Counted from the first letter of the stretch, positions 53,014 through 61,907 are shown. The stretch: DNA of 64,000 bases from Candidatus Saccharimonadota bacterium (GCA_016866755.1 VGLK01000001.1:62001-126000); one strand, 5' to 3'. The notes: generated by a model not told the origin, from the sequence alone. A program made the numbers and translations.

Positions 53014-53685
53014 TTATAGGTATTTTGGTTTTTCGATCACTTGGATGACTGTCCCACCAATCAAGCTATCACTCTGATCTTCGAAAGTAACAAATATTGG
53101 ATCGTAATTCTCGGTCGATTCAGAAGCAAGGACGATCCGGTCCTGCTCTTGGTAGAAGCGCTTTATATTAGCCAGCCCGTCAACGATAGCAACAACACAG
53201 TCACCATTCCTAGGCGAAACCTTGCTTCGGTCGACAACTACGTAGTCACCATCATTGATTGGCCTACCCTTGATTGATGTACTGTTCATCGATTCGCCGG
53301 AAGCCTGGATAGCATAAAGCGTGTCGTATTTCTTCGTATCTAGGAGCTGAGTGGAAATTGTAATCTTACCCAGGTCGCTTTCATCTGCCACCTTGGTAGC
53401 GGGGCCACAATCCGCAACACCCAGCACAGGAATTGACACTAACTGATTTCCGCTAGGAAGTATCGCATCGCTAAGGGCGCTTGATTGAGCCCTCTGAACG
53501 CTGCCATCATAGAGATAGGACACCTCATCATCTTCAAAAAGCTTCTTCCAGTGGTACTTAACGGTTTCGGGGTGGACTTCTTTACCATCCACCTCAAGCA
53601 TTCGTCCAACTTTACGAATACTAGCACCTCGCAGGTCTCTGTTAGCAATAAGCTCTTTAAGTTGTTGACGGATGTCGTTCTTCAT
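53014..53685 (-). CDS. LexA/CI-like self-cleaving repressor (S24 peptidase)
   Basis: A 223-residue protein from ATG 53685. The N-terminal 60 residues form a DNA-binding region (GASIRKVGRMLEVDGKEVHPETVKYHW). The C-terminal S24 domain has a Cys93-Gly94 cleavage site (VADCGPA, like UmuD), the nucleophile Ser132 in ASGESM and the general base Lys175 in ANIKRF. It should repress until RecA-type DNA damage signalling triggers self-cleavage. A -10 TATAAT ends 7 nt before the ATG, with TTGCCA 17 nt further up. The terminase genes diverge from it and the CBASS operon follows 75 nt downstream on the same strand, so it may control both. Confidence 0.88.
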   Translation of the reverse strand: MKNDIRQQLKELIANRDLRGASIRKVGRMLEVDGKEVHPETVKYHWKKLFEDDEVSYLYDGSVQRAQSSALSDAILPSGNQLVSIPVLGVADCGPATKVADESDLGKITISTQLLDTKKYDTLYAIQASGESMNSTSIKGRPINDGDYVVVDRSKVSPRNGDCVVAIVDGLANIKRFYQEQDRIVLASESTENYDPIFVTFEDQSDSLIGGTVIQVIEKPKYL

Positions 53686-53862
53686 GTGTCTAATTATAAC
53701 GGAAGTGATTGACAGTGGCAATACTTTGTCAATGGATTTTATTGACACTAACCTTGGACCACTGTAATATGGATAGTAAGTAGAGTAACTACGGCGACAA
53801 AACAAACATTTTTTACCAACCAGTACCCGGGCGATTCGGGTTGTCACTTACATGGAGGGGTT
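53686..53862. promoter_or_regulatory. Divergent promoter-operator region of repressor and terminase genes
   Basis: Plus-strand promoter: TTGACA (53742-53747), 17-nt spacer, TAATAT (53765-53770). Minus-strand promoter: TTGCCA and TATAAT (53693-53698 on plus coordinates). Three copies of ATTGACA occur: at about 53708, 53741 and, inverted as TGTCAAT, at about 53727. Two of them form an inverted pair. They overlap the promoters and are good candidates for repressor half-sites. Confidence 0.7.
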
Positions 53863-54276
53863 ATGGAGGAAAGTATAGTTGGCCGTAATAGAGCCGAAGA
53901 AAAACAGCGTGTAGTCGCCATCTTACGGGAGATGCCTATCGTTGAGGTAGCGTGTCAAAAAGCTTGTATAGCTAGAGCTACATATTACCGCTGGCTAAAG
54001 AAGGATCCAGTATTTGCCCAACAGTGTAGAGAAGCGCTCGAGCAAAGTACTGACGCCGTCTCTGATGTAGCTGAGGCGAAACTCGTTAGCGCCATACGCG
54101 AAGGTAATATGCAGGCTATATCGTTTTGGCTTAGGCACCACCGTGCGGTATACGGAAACAAACTTAGTGTCAGCGGTACAATTCGTCACGAATCAGCTAC
54201 GTTGTCGCCGGAGCAAGAAGAGCTCGTTAGTCGTGCCCTGCGTGTAGCTGGACTTATGGAGGACGGCGATGCTTAG
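53863..54276 (+). CDS. Small terminase-like DNA-binding protein
   Basis: A 137-residue protein with GGAGGGG just before the ATG. The N-terminal half holds a helix-turn-helix (VEVACQKACIARATYYRWLKKDPVFAQQ), the pattern of phage small-terminase (TerS) DNA-binding domains and helix-turn-helix phage proteins; the middle NMQAISFWLRHHRAVYG is typical of TerS-like proteins (A-x-x-F-x-L...). It overlaps the large terminase gene by 8 nt, which supports the TerS call. It should recognise the packaging site. Confidence 0.8.
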   Translation: MEESIVGRNRAEEKQRVVAILREMPIVEVACQKACIARATYYRWLKKDPVFAQQCREALEQSTDAVSDVAEAKLVSAIREGNMQAISFWLRHHRAVYGNKLSVSGTIRHESATLSPEQEELVSRALRVAGLMEDGDA

Positions 54277-55741
54277 CGCTGAAGACTGGGATAAACTAAA
54301 AACCGATCGGAATGCCCGGATATCTTTGACCTCTCAGAGCTTTGAATGGTTTTTTAGCCTGTACTTCGCTAACTACATAAAATATGCGACAGCACCGTTT
54401 CAAAAAGAAATGATGAAGATGGCGAGCGACCCAACAGTTGAACAGATGGGGGTTATGGCATTTCGTGAATCTGGTAAGTCTAGCATTCTTACGACAGCGT
54501 TTCCTATCTGGGCAGTGACTGGCACACTACAGAAGAAGTTTGTCGTTATTGTTGGTCGCACACAAGAACTTGCAGCCATGCATCTTCGCAGTATTGCCGA
54601 TGCGTTGGGAGATGATCTAGTGAAAAAAGACTTTTGGCCATACGAAGTCGAACAGAACGTCGCTAATGCCGGCACCATCACTCTACCAAAGTACGGTGCT
54701 CGTATTGTTGCCTTTGGGCGCGAGCAAGCCATGCGAGGCCTCCGTCATGGCGCATATCGCCCTGACCTAATCATCATGGACGATATTGAAGATACGACAT
54801 CGGTAAAGAACCCAGACACACGTGACGCAAATCATAAATGGTTTACTAGCGAGCTTATTCCACTAGGGTCTGATGATGCCAAATATATTTTTATCGGAAA
54901 CCTTGTCCACGAGGACTCCTTGCTATCACGAATTCGAAATGAGATGCGAGACGGTACGCGTGAGGGCGTATTTCTTGAATACCCAATAGTAATCGATGAC
55001 ACTCCCTTATGGAAAGCTCGCTTTCCAGACATGGACGCTATTAATAAGCTAGAGAGAAAAGTTGGCAATCCAGTGACCTGGAATCGCGAGTATATGCTTC
55101 GGCTGGTGCCGGACGACACTCAACTCATAAAGCACGAAATGATTCATTACTTCAGTAAATTTCCCGAACCACTGCGTGGAGAGCATAGGCAAATGATCAT
55201 CGGTGTTGATCCGGCCATTTCGAAAAAGAACTACCGCGATAAAACTGCCATGGTGCGTATTACTGTTATTGGACGTGGTAGCAAGAAAAAGCTTTATATA
55301 CATGGTAATCCAGTTAATCAGCAACTCGATATTGTTGAGACTGTAAGACGAATACTGCTTTTTAATAAGTACTTCAAGCGCCCTAGGTTTTATGTTGAGC
55401 AAATCGCTTATCAGCAGTCACTCGTACAGCTACTGGAGCAGTCTGGCGAAATCATTTCAGTAAAAGGAGTGCGACCATCTGGAGATAAACGAGAGAGGGT
55501 CGCTATGATTGCCTATAAAATAACAACCGGCGATATACTTTTCGAGGACAGCGGGTGCAAGGACCTAGTTACTCAGCTGGTCAATCTCGGCGTTGCTGCA
55601 CATGACGATCTGGTTGACGCATTGACACTTGCCGTAATTGCGTACGAAGACGATGAGCCAAAGCACGGAGGTGGTATGAGTTGGGGGTCTTATCACATTG
55701 GCCCCAACGGAGGAATTCAGTTTGGTCGGCCAAGATGGTGA
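54269..55741 (+). CDS. Large terminase (TerL) ATPase-nuclease
   Basis: A 490-residue TerL. The ATPase shows MAFRESGKSS (Walker A variant, about 64-73) and DLIIMDDIED (Walker B, about 166-175); the RNase H-like nuclease shows IIGVDPAISK (about 310) and HDDLVDALTLA near the C-terminus. It would drive packaging of DNA into a phage head. No portal, protease, capsid or tail gene follows: the next genes are restriction-modification. The block therefore looks like a phage satellite or degraded prophage and not a full prophage. Confidence 0.92.
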   Translation: MLSAEDWDKLKTDRNARISLTSQSFEWFFSLYFANYIKYATAPFQKEMMKMASDPTVEQMGVMAFRESGKSSILTTAFPIWAVTGTLQKKFVVIVGRTQELAAMHLRSIADALGDDLVKKDFWPYEVEQNVANAGTITLPKYGARIVAFGREQAMRGLRHGAYRPDLIIMDDIEDTTSVKNPDTRDANHKWFTSELIPLGSDDAKYIFIGNLVHEDSLLSRIRNEMRDGTREGVFLEYPIVIDDTPLWKARFPDMDAINKLERKVGNPVTWNREYMLRLVPDDTQLIKHEMIHYFSKFPEPLRGEHRQMIIGVDPAISKKNYRDKTAMVRITVIGRGSKKKLYIHGNPVNQQLDIVETVRRILLFNKYFKRPRFYVEQIAYQQSLVQLLEQSGEIISVKGVRPSGDKRERVAMIAYKITTGDILFEDSGCKDLVTQLVNLGVAAHDDLVDALTLAVIAYEDDEPKHGGGMSWGSYHIGPNGGIQFGRPRW

Positions 55742-55869
55742 CGTTAACTAAAGCGTTGCAGAAAATGTCAAAAATAATCAGCCTACAGGAAGTTCGCGAG
55801 TATGTGCCCATATGCCGATAGACTATAGTGCGTTGTATTAAAGTTCATAAAACACTAGACTATACTTAT

Positions 55870-57273
55870 ATGAGTAAAAATATCTGGCTACTCACAGAAG
55901 AGCGCCCAAAAACTTCAGTAGTAAAAACAATCTTAATAAACTTCATGGCAGAAGGTGGTATGTCCTATTCGGCAGACAGTATGAAGATTGTACCGATAAT
56001 GAAAGATGGTAAATTTACTTTTTGCTATGAGGTGCTTGGTTTTAACTCTGATAGTATCAAGCGTGTTTTTGTCCTGCCGGTCAGTGGAAAGTCTAGTTTT
56101 GTCGATTTCATGCTGTTTCACAAAGATGACCGACCAGATGATAAAGACATACCCGACCTTATTATTGAAGAGACGAAAACCGATGACGGAGAGAGCAGGA
56201 ATACGGGTGCCTACCAAAGAGCCTCTAAGTTCGTATTTACTGAATTCTTCTATCCAGGTGTTCGCAAACTCATGCTTTACAACCTTCAAATCCCCCAGAA
56301 AGAAACACCAACCGCTACGTCGGTCTTCGGTACGAGAATGCTATTAACTATAGGCGTAGAGATTGTAGGCAAAAAAGCTGTAGATCCAGAGATATTTAAG
56401 CCATTCGAAAATATCGATGAACTTATGGATTTAAAGAATGCTATGCCAGACCCCGCTTACGGGGTCGCCGTTAAGTTTACAAAAACAGACGATACGATTT
56501 ACTTATCAGCTAAGCTCGAGAAGAGTGGACAGCTAGCCCACGACCCTAATATTGGCATGACAGCCATAATGGCCGCATGCTTACGAAAGCTCGGCTGGAA
56601 GGGTCGTATAGTAATAACAAAGCATGGCCTGCCTCAGTCGTTTTCAGTCGGAAAAAGAAACAAATTTAACTATATCGCCCATATGCACGGCATTGAACTT
56701 GAAGGAATTAGCCTTCCAGATGATATTGTATTGCCTAAAACATACTGGCAGAAAGAAACCGAAAAGGAAAAAACCGGAACGATCTTTGTTCATGTAATTT
56801 GCGAAAACTTGGTTAACGGCGTTTCGATATATGAGAATCACGGTGGTTGCGAAAGAGGTTACTTCTTAGACTACAGCCAAGGAAAGTTGAATCCTGTTAC
56901 AATACCTAAATATCGTGATCGTGAACTTTACAAGGCAGGCGATAAAACATACATAATCTATATACCAGATCTAGTATTGTTCGACAAAGAAAGCAACCAG
57001 GTTATAAATATTGAGGGTAAGAAATACTCAACAAGGGAAAAAGGAGTTGAAGAACTTAATAATTTTGACTTTTTTGAGAGTGAATACATAAATACCTACT
57101 ATAAAGGCTCCTCTATTGTGCGTGGCCTTGTTCTAGCCGGTAGCGGAAATGTGTCGCAGGCAAAGCAGATGAGCGAATTAACATTGTACTTAGCTAGCGA
57201 CGGCACAATCGTAACGGGAGCAAGTACGCCACCTCTCATACTAAGTGCGGTAGAAGCGCTAAAACGGCTTTAG
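55870..57273 (+). CDS. Type II restriction endonuclease candidate
   Basis: A 467-residue protein from ATG 55870. A PD-(D/E)xK-type active site is seen as Pro366-Asp367 in YIPDLVLFD and Glu382-Gly-Lys384 in INIEGKKY; a second similar stretch, DIPDLIIEETK near residue 97, could be the true site or a structural repeat. It converges on two DNA-adenine methyltransferase genes, overlapping the first by 15 nt, the usual layout of an R-M system. The cut sequence cannot be inferred. A TATACT lies 3 nt before the ATG, and another -10 (TATAGT 55823-55828) further up; no ribosome site. Confidence 0.75.
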   Translation: MSKNIWLLTEERPKTSVVKTILINFMAEGGMSYSADSMKIVPIMKDGKFTFCYEVLGFNSDSIKRVFVLPVSGKSSFVDFMLFHKDDRPDDKDIPDLIIEETKTDDGESRNTGAYQRASKFVFTEFFYPGVRKLMLYNLQIPQKETPTATSVFGTRMLLTIGVEIVGKKAVDPEIFKPFENIDELMDLKNAMPDPAYGVAVKFTKTDDTIYLSAKLEKSGQLAHDPNIGMTAIMAACLRKLGWKGRIVITKHGLPQSFSVGKRNKFNYIAHMHGIELEGISLPDDIVLPKTYWQKETEKEKTGTIFVHVICENLVNGVSIYENHGGCERGYFLDYSQGKLNPVTIPKYRDRELYKAGDKTYIIYIPDLVLFDKESNQVINIEGKKYSTREKGVEELNNFDFFESEYINTYYKGSSIVRGLVLAGSGNVSQAKQMSELTLYLASDGTIVTGASTPPLILSAVEALKRL

Positions 57274-58326
57274 TATATATAATTGCTCTTTAATGTGGGT
57301 CTTCTTCTCCGAGTTGCCATTACTGTTACTCTTGAATCGTCGATAGTCGACTTCATAGACTTGCGCTTCGCCGTACTGTGAAAGGGTCTTAAGTATATCC
57401 TGCTGAGCCATAATACCCTCAGTATTGTAGCTGAGGGCTAGAATTTTATATTTTGCAGTTTTAGCAATGTTATCCAATGCGACAATAGCCGTTGCTTTAT
57501 TGCAAAATTCAGACTTCTGATCAGCATAGGGCCTTATCCCCGCAACACCTTTAATAGTAGGGTTGTCGTAACGCGCAATTGTTTCCAGTAGGTGGTAGTT
57601 TGGCGCATATTGTCTGGCATTGTATGGTGGATCTAGGTAGAGAATGTCGGTATCTATATCATCAATAATTTCCATACTATTGACGTTAAATGCCTCACCG
57701 ACTGGACCCGTACTTGAAAGGTCTATAGGCCTGAGCATCAAGTCTTTCTTGGCGCGTGGATCATAGGATTTTAGGAATGCTGCGTAAACTCCAGATATAT
57801 TCGCATAAAAAGGCACAGATTCAACTATGGTCGCTAGTAGCACATAATATTCATCTTCGTTTATAAATGCATTTATGTGCCACTCCTCGATAGTTCTCCT
57901 GACGGCATCTATCTTTTTTCCATTATCTCCTTTGAAAAACATCCTTTTTTGAGGCGAGTCTTTTGTGCCTTCTTCTGTATAGTTTTGGTAGATAAATCCT
58001 TGTTCTCCAGGAATATCATTTAAGTATTCGAGGACAAGCTCATAATTAGAGGAAATCAATTTATTTGACCCTATCTCAGGTAGGACATTCAACAGCTCCT
58101 TGAACTCCGGCTGGCCAGTGTTTCCTATGTATGCACGCTGAAGAACATAAGAGAAATACAATATATCCGAAGAGGAAACAATATAGCCTTTTTTCTTGAA
58201 ATACTTTCCTACGCTTGCAGTTCCTGCGAAAAAGTCAAAAAAATGACTACCTGGTAAAGCATCGTGCTTTGAAAGTATATCGTTTATATACGATAAGAGT
58301 TTTGTTTTGTTGCCAATAAATCTCAT
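57259..58326 (-). CDS. DNA adenine-N6 methyltransferase (D12 class)
   Basis: A 355-residue methyltransferase. MRFIGNKTKLLSYINDIL opens the D12/Dam-type fold; FDFFAGTASVGKYF is the AdoMet-binding FxGxG-like motif and LYLDPPYNARQY the catalytic D-P-P-Y motif. It methylates adenine in the strand or half-site of a recognition sequence. It starts 2 nt after the stop of the HTH-methyltransferase gene and is co-transcribed with it. Two methyltransferases beside one nuclease suggest an asymmetric site or a DpnII-like arrangement. Confidence 0.9.
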   Translation of the reverse strand: MRFIGNKTKLLSYINDILSKHDALPGSHFFDFFAGTASVGKYFKKKGYIVSSSDILYFSYVLQRAYIGNTGQPEFKELLNVLPEIGSNKLISSNYELVLEYLNDIPGEQGFIYQNYTEEGTKDSPQKRMFFKGDNGKKIDAVRRTIEEWHINAFINEDEYYVLLATIVESVPFYANISGVYAAFLKSYDPRAKKDLMLRPIDLSSTGPVGEAFNVNSMEIIDDIDTDILYLDPPYNARQYAPNYHLLETIARYDNPTIKGVAGIRPYADQKSEFCNKATAIVALDNIAKTAKYKILALSYNTEGIMAQQDILKTLSQYGEAQVYEVDYRRFKSNSNGNSEKKTHIKEQLYILKPF

Positions 58327-58328
58327 AG

Positions 58329-59435
58329 TTAATAATTTGTCACCAAAAGTTCGATGACCCTTCCTCTTCTGTCGCTCTTACTATTTAAATTTCTGCCAGA
58401 ATAAACCTCAAGTATGTTGAAGTCAGAATACAATTCGCGAATAAATGCAGCATTTGAGTTCGAAAGCATAACATAACAACCTTTTTCGTGTAGGCGTTTA
58501 AATATTTCAGCCAATCTTACTTGATCGTGTTTATAAAACTTCTCTTTAGTGTATCTAGTAAAATCTGAGTATTCTGAGATTGGCTCATATGGCGGATCGA
58601 GATATATAAAATCACCCTTACTAGCTTCTTCTATGTGCTTTTCAAAATCTTCGCTTTTTATCGTAGCCTTTCGCAGGAGTTCGCTAGCCTTGCGAATAGC
58701 AATAGGATCACATATTACCCTATTTAGAGAGCTGCCTATCGGTACATTAAACTGGCCCAGCTTGTTGACTCTATACACACCATTGAAACAGGTTTGATTT
58801 AGGTATATCATTCTAGCTGCCACTTCATAGTCACTAAAGTCATTTAGTATATTCACTTTACGGTCGATAGAACGGATAGCCATATACAGCTCTTTGGAGT
58901 GCTTTCTGCGTAACTGTTGCAGCAAGTCAATAACCTTTTCCGGGTTATCTCTAACGCCTTCATACGTTTTAATGAGCTCTGGATTTATATCATTGACTAT
59001 TGCCTCAGCGGGATTGAGGTGAAAAAACAATGCTCCGCCCCCAAGAAAAGGCTCCCAATATCTACTGTAACTCTCAGGAAAGTATGCCTCGTATTGAGGT
59101 ATCATCTCTCTTTTGCCACCGACCCACTGTAGGAATGGCTTCGGTCTATCGTTGACCTTAGATTTTGGCACTCTTTGTACGTTTTCAGTTTCAGGGAAAT
59201 CTCGTAGAATATAGGCTATGTATCCCTCGGAATTACCTTCTAAGGACAAAACCTCATCAACTCTACAGTTTAAATAAGTACACAGCTTCTCTAGAACCTC
59301 AAAGCTGATAGACTTGGTTCGCTTCTTCACGATGTCCGAACCTTGCTGATAGCTTATATCAGCAACTTTGCAAAATTCATATAAGGTAACACCTCTGTCC
59401 TTAAGTAGTGTTTCAAGCTCAACCGTTATATGCAT
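58329..59435 (-). CDS. HTH-fused DNA adenine-N6 methyltransferase (Dam/DpnM-like)
   Basis: A 368-residue fusion from ATG 59435. Residues 1-62 form an XRE/Cro-type helix-turn-helix (VTLYEFCKVADISYQQGSDIVKK, then LEKLCTYLNCRVDEVLSL). The rest is a Dam-class methyltransferase: FLQWVGGKREMIPQY, PFLGGGALFF (AdoMet motif) and FIYLDPPYEP (catalytic D-P-P-Y). HTH-bearing methyltransferases often repress their own operon. A perfect palindrome overlaps its -10 box TATATT (59444-59449), which ends 8 nt before the ATG, so self-regulation is likely. The recombinase gene diverges from it. Confidence 0.9.
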   Translation of the reverse strand: MHITVELETLLKDRGVTLYEFCKVADISYQQGSDIVKKRTKSISFEVLEKLCTYLNCRVDEVLSLEGNSEGYIAYILRDFPETENVQRVPKSKVNDRPKPFLQWVGGKREMIPQYEAYFPESYSRYWEPFLGGGALFFHLNPAEAIVNDINPELIKTYEGVRDNPEKVIDLLQQLRRKHSKELYMAIRSIDRKVNILNDFSDYEVAARMIYLNQTCFNGVYRVNKLGQFNVPIGSSLNRVICDPIAIRKASELLRKATIKSEDFEKHIEEASKGDFIYLDPPYEPISEYSDFTRYTKEKFYKHDQVRLAEIFKRLHEKGCYVMLSNSNAAFIRELYSDFNILEVYSGRNLNSKSDRRGRVIELLVTNY

Positions 59436-59446
59436 ACGTCCATAAT

Positions 59447-59466
59447 ATATCAACTGGAGTTGATAT
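59447..59466. promoter_or_regulatory. Palindromic operator ATATCAACTGGAGTTGATAT
   Basis: Nine-base arms ATATCAACT/AGTTGATAT around GG, exactly symmetric, overlapping the -10 box of the HTH-methyltransferase and lying 43 nt before the recombinase ATG. A likely binding site for the HTH domain of that methyltransferase. Confidence 0.75.
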
Positions 59467-59509
59467 AAAAGACTAGACTTAATTCAATATTCGAGTAGTC
59501 TTGTTCTTG

Positions 59510-60793
59510 ATGAACCTAAAATACTGCCTCTACGCACGCAAATCAACGGAGTCGGATGAACGACAGGCCATGAGCATTGGCTCACAAATAAAGGAAATGA
59601 CGACCCTCGCTGAACGCGAGGGTCTTTCTATTGCCGAGGTGAAGCAGGAGAGCTTCTCGGCTAAGCAATCAGGCTATCGGCCAGTCTTCAATGAAATGCT
59701 CCATGGGCTCAGAAACGGCCAGTTCGACGCGATACTAACCTGGGCGCCAGATCGCTTAGCGAGAAATGCTGGAGACCTCGGGTCGCTAGTTGATCTGATG
59801 GACATGAATAAGCTTCAGCATATCCGCACTTTTGGCCAAACATTCAGCAATACGCCGAACGAGAAATTTCTGCTCATGATTCTTGGCTCACAGGCAAAAC
59901 TCGAAAATGACAATCGAAGCATCAACGTGAAGCGTGGCATACGTGCAAAGTGCGAAATGGGTTGGCGACCAGGTGCAGCACCAATCGGCTACATAAACCG
60001 CTCGTACGCAGGCGTGAAAGAGGTTGTACTAGACGAAGAGCGTGCACCTATCATTAAGGAGATGTTTGAGCGGTCGGGGCTCCTCGGGCAAAGCGGACGA
60101 ACCATCAAAGACTGGCTAGACTCTTCGGGCTTCAAGACGAAAGCCGGAGCGCAATTATCCTTAAGTCAGATATATCGAATACTTATGAATCCATTCTATT
60201 ACGGCTACTTTAAATACCCACAGGACGGGCCACTCTATAAAGGTCTACATCAGCCAATCATTACGAAAGAACTCTACGATAATGTGCGTTCGCGAATCGA
60301 TGATATCGTACCAGACAATAAAGCTGCGTGGGGCTCAAAGAAATTCCCGTTCAAGCACTTATTCTACTGCGGTAGTTGCGGATCGAAACTTACGGTCGAG
60401 GAGCACTTTAAGCCTCTCAAGGACGGAACGAAGCGAAGACACGTTTACTATCGATGTACGAAATCTACCAAAGACCCTGACTGTAAAGAGCCGTCAATCA
60501 AAGCAAGTGATATTACAGAGCAAATACTAAGTATGGTTGACGCTGGCGAATTTGATGATATCGAACCGACTGAGCAACTCTTCAGGAAAATAGAGCAATA
60601 CAAGCGCGTAACAAGCCAGCTTATCAAAGACCATGGCATCGTAGCCACCGAACGGCAACATTTCAAGAATTATGCGAGCTATATCTTAAAACAAGGCAGT
60701 TTAAGTGAGAAGGATGGGTTTATACGAGGACTAAATACCCCAATGTTCGTCAGCGCACGACAAATATACAGACGCAATTCTAAATCACAGTAA
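59510..60793 (+). CDS. Second large serine recombinase
   Basis: A 427-residue recombinase. The resolvase domain begins KYCLYARKSTESDERQ with the nucleophilic Ser near residue 12 and contains ILTWAPDRLARN; a recombinase domain (GYINRSYAGVKEVVLDEER) and a zinc ribbon (YCGSCGSKL with a later CTKS...CKEPS) follow. It would integrate or excise the second island. It is about 100 residues shorter than the recombinase at 29799 and clearly different. ATG 59510 is chosen; an in-frame TTG lies 9 nt upstream. No strong ribosome site. Confidence 0.9.
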   Translation: MNLKYCLYARKSTESDERQAMSIGSQIKEMTTLAEREGLSIAEVKQESFSAKQSGYRPVFNEMLHGLRNGQFDAILTWAPDRLARNAGDLGSLVDLMDMNKLQHIRTFGQTFSNTPNEKFLLMILGSQAKLENDNRSINVKRGIRAKCEMGWRPGAAPIGYINRSYAGVKEVVLDEERAPIIKEMFERSGLLGQSGRTIKDWLDSSGFKTKAGAQLSLSQIYRILMNPFYYGYFKYPQDGPLYKGLHQPIITKELYDNVRSRIDDIVPDNKAAWGSKKFPFKHLFYCGSCGSKLTVEEHFKPLKDGTKRRHVYYRCTKSTKDPDCKEPSIKASDITEQILSMVDAGEFDDIEPTEQLFRKIEQYKRVTSQLIKDHGIVATERQHFKNYASYILKQGSLSEKDGFIRGLNTPMFVSARQIYRRNSKSQ

Positions 60794-60824
60794 TGCGTCG
60801 TCATCTCTAGTCTATAATAAACAC

Positions 60825-61853
60825 ATGAATCCTCTTGATGCTGAGATTGTAGAAAAGCTTATCGACTTAAACCCACAGGGCTATCTCTTTCATCGTGAGA
60901 AAAGTGATCTTGAATTCAAAGAACAGTTTAATTTTGCCGGTTTAGCCGAGTATATGAAAGACTTTGCCGCTTTTGCGAATAACTCTGGCGGGTACTTGGT
61001 ATTTGGAGTTAAAGACTCGCCCAGACTGCCAAACGGAATGAGCAACAGCTCGGTGGAAATGTTTGAACGAATTGATGAAGAAACAATATCTGGTGCGATT
61101 AACGAGCTCTTTTCTCCTTCTATTGATTGGGAGAAGACTACACTAGAGAGATACGGTAAGAAATTTGGTATTCTCTACGTATATGAATCGAGGCTCAAGC
61201 CTATCATTGCAAAGAGGGATGAAGGCAGAAATCAGCTCATAAAGAATGGTGAAATCTATTATCGATATGCCGGAAGAACACAGAAGATCGAGTACGCGGA
61301 ACTAGAAGCAATAATCAACAGCAGAATTGGATCAACAAACAGAGAGTGGATGGATCTAATGACAAAAGTAGCCAAGATAGGACCAGCGAACGCCGCAATC
61401 CTTGACACTGAACGAGGTATAATCGAGCGTGACAAGAATAATGTGCTGGTTGTCGATGAAGGATTGGTCGGCAAGATTAAGTTCATACGCGAAGGTGACT
61501 TCAGTCGCAAAAAAGGTGCAACTACACTGCGACTTGTCGGTGACGTACAGCCGATAGATCAAGTCGAGGTAACTAAAGTATTGCGAGAGAACATTACAGA
61601 CAGATACCCATACTCCTACAGAGAAATGACGGAAGTTATTAAATCAAACATAGACGGTGTTAGATTGCACGAAATCGATGCAATCATTAAAGACAGCAAG
61701 ATGAAAGACAACCAGGACTACAGTGCCTATAACTTCAGAAACAAGCAGCAAGAAGAGTCTTATAAGACCACAGGGGCATTACCTTCTGTTACTCCATCCA
61801 TTTATAATGAAACGGCTATCGAATTTATAATCTCTAAGTTAGGCAAGAGATAG
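60825..61853 (+). CDS. AlbA_2/Schlafen-domain protein
   Basis: A 342-residue protein. Its N-terminal third has the Schlafen AlbA_2 pattern: ESDLEFKEQFNF-like (SDLEFKEQF), DFAAFANNSGGYLVFGVKD and EIYYRYAGRTQKIEYAEL. Such domains bind nucleic acid or ATP and occur in regulators and in defence proteins. The C-terminal part is helical and contains a winged-helix-like stretch (PYSYREMTEVIKSNIDGV). TATAAT (60813-60818) ends 6 nt before the ATG, without a ribosome site. It is the last gene of the second island. Confidence 0.8.
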   Translation: MNPLDAEIVEKLIDLNPQGYLFHREKSDLEFKEQFNFAGLAEYMKDFAAFANNSGGYLVFGVKDSPRLPNGMSNSSVEMFERIDEETISGAINELFSPSIDWEKTTLERYGKKFGILYVYESRLKPIIAKRDEGRNQLIKNGEIYYRYAGRTQKIEYAELEAIINSRIGSTNREWMDLMTKVAKIGPANAAILDTERGIIERDKNNVLVVDEGLVGKIKFIREGDFSRKKGATTLRLVGDVQPIDQVEVTKVLRENITDRYPYSYREMTEVIKSNIDGVRLHEIDAIIKDSKMKDNQDYSAYNFRNKQQEESYKTTGALPSVTPSIYNETAIEFIISKLGKR

Positions 61854-61867
61854 TTACTCACAAAAAT

Positions 61868-61894
61868 AAATGAGACCCATATGGGTCTCATTTC
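61868..61894. terminator. Bidirectional terminator at the right edge of the second island
   Basis: AAATGAGACCCAT is followed directly by its reverse complement ATGGGTCTCATTT, a perfect hairpin with A/T-rich ends, between the AlbA_2 gene and the convergent tRNA-Gln. Confidence 0.88.
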
Positions 61895-61907
61895 AAACTG
61901 TCGCATC

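Noticed and set aside
49563-61880. AAATGAGAC near 49570 and again at 61868 as attachment-site repeats of the second island.
   Set aside because: Only 9 bases match, the right copy is part of a terminator hairpin, and the sequence is A-rich. Not enough to define island ends.
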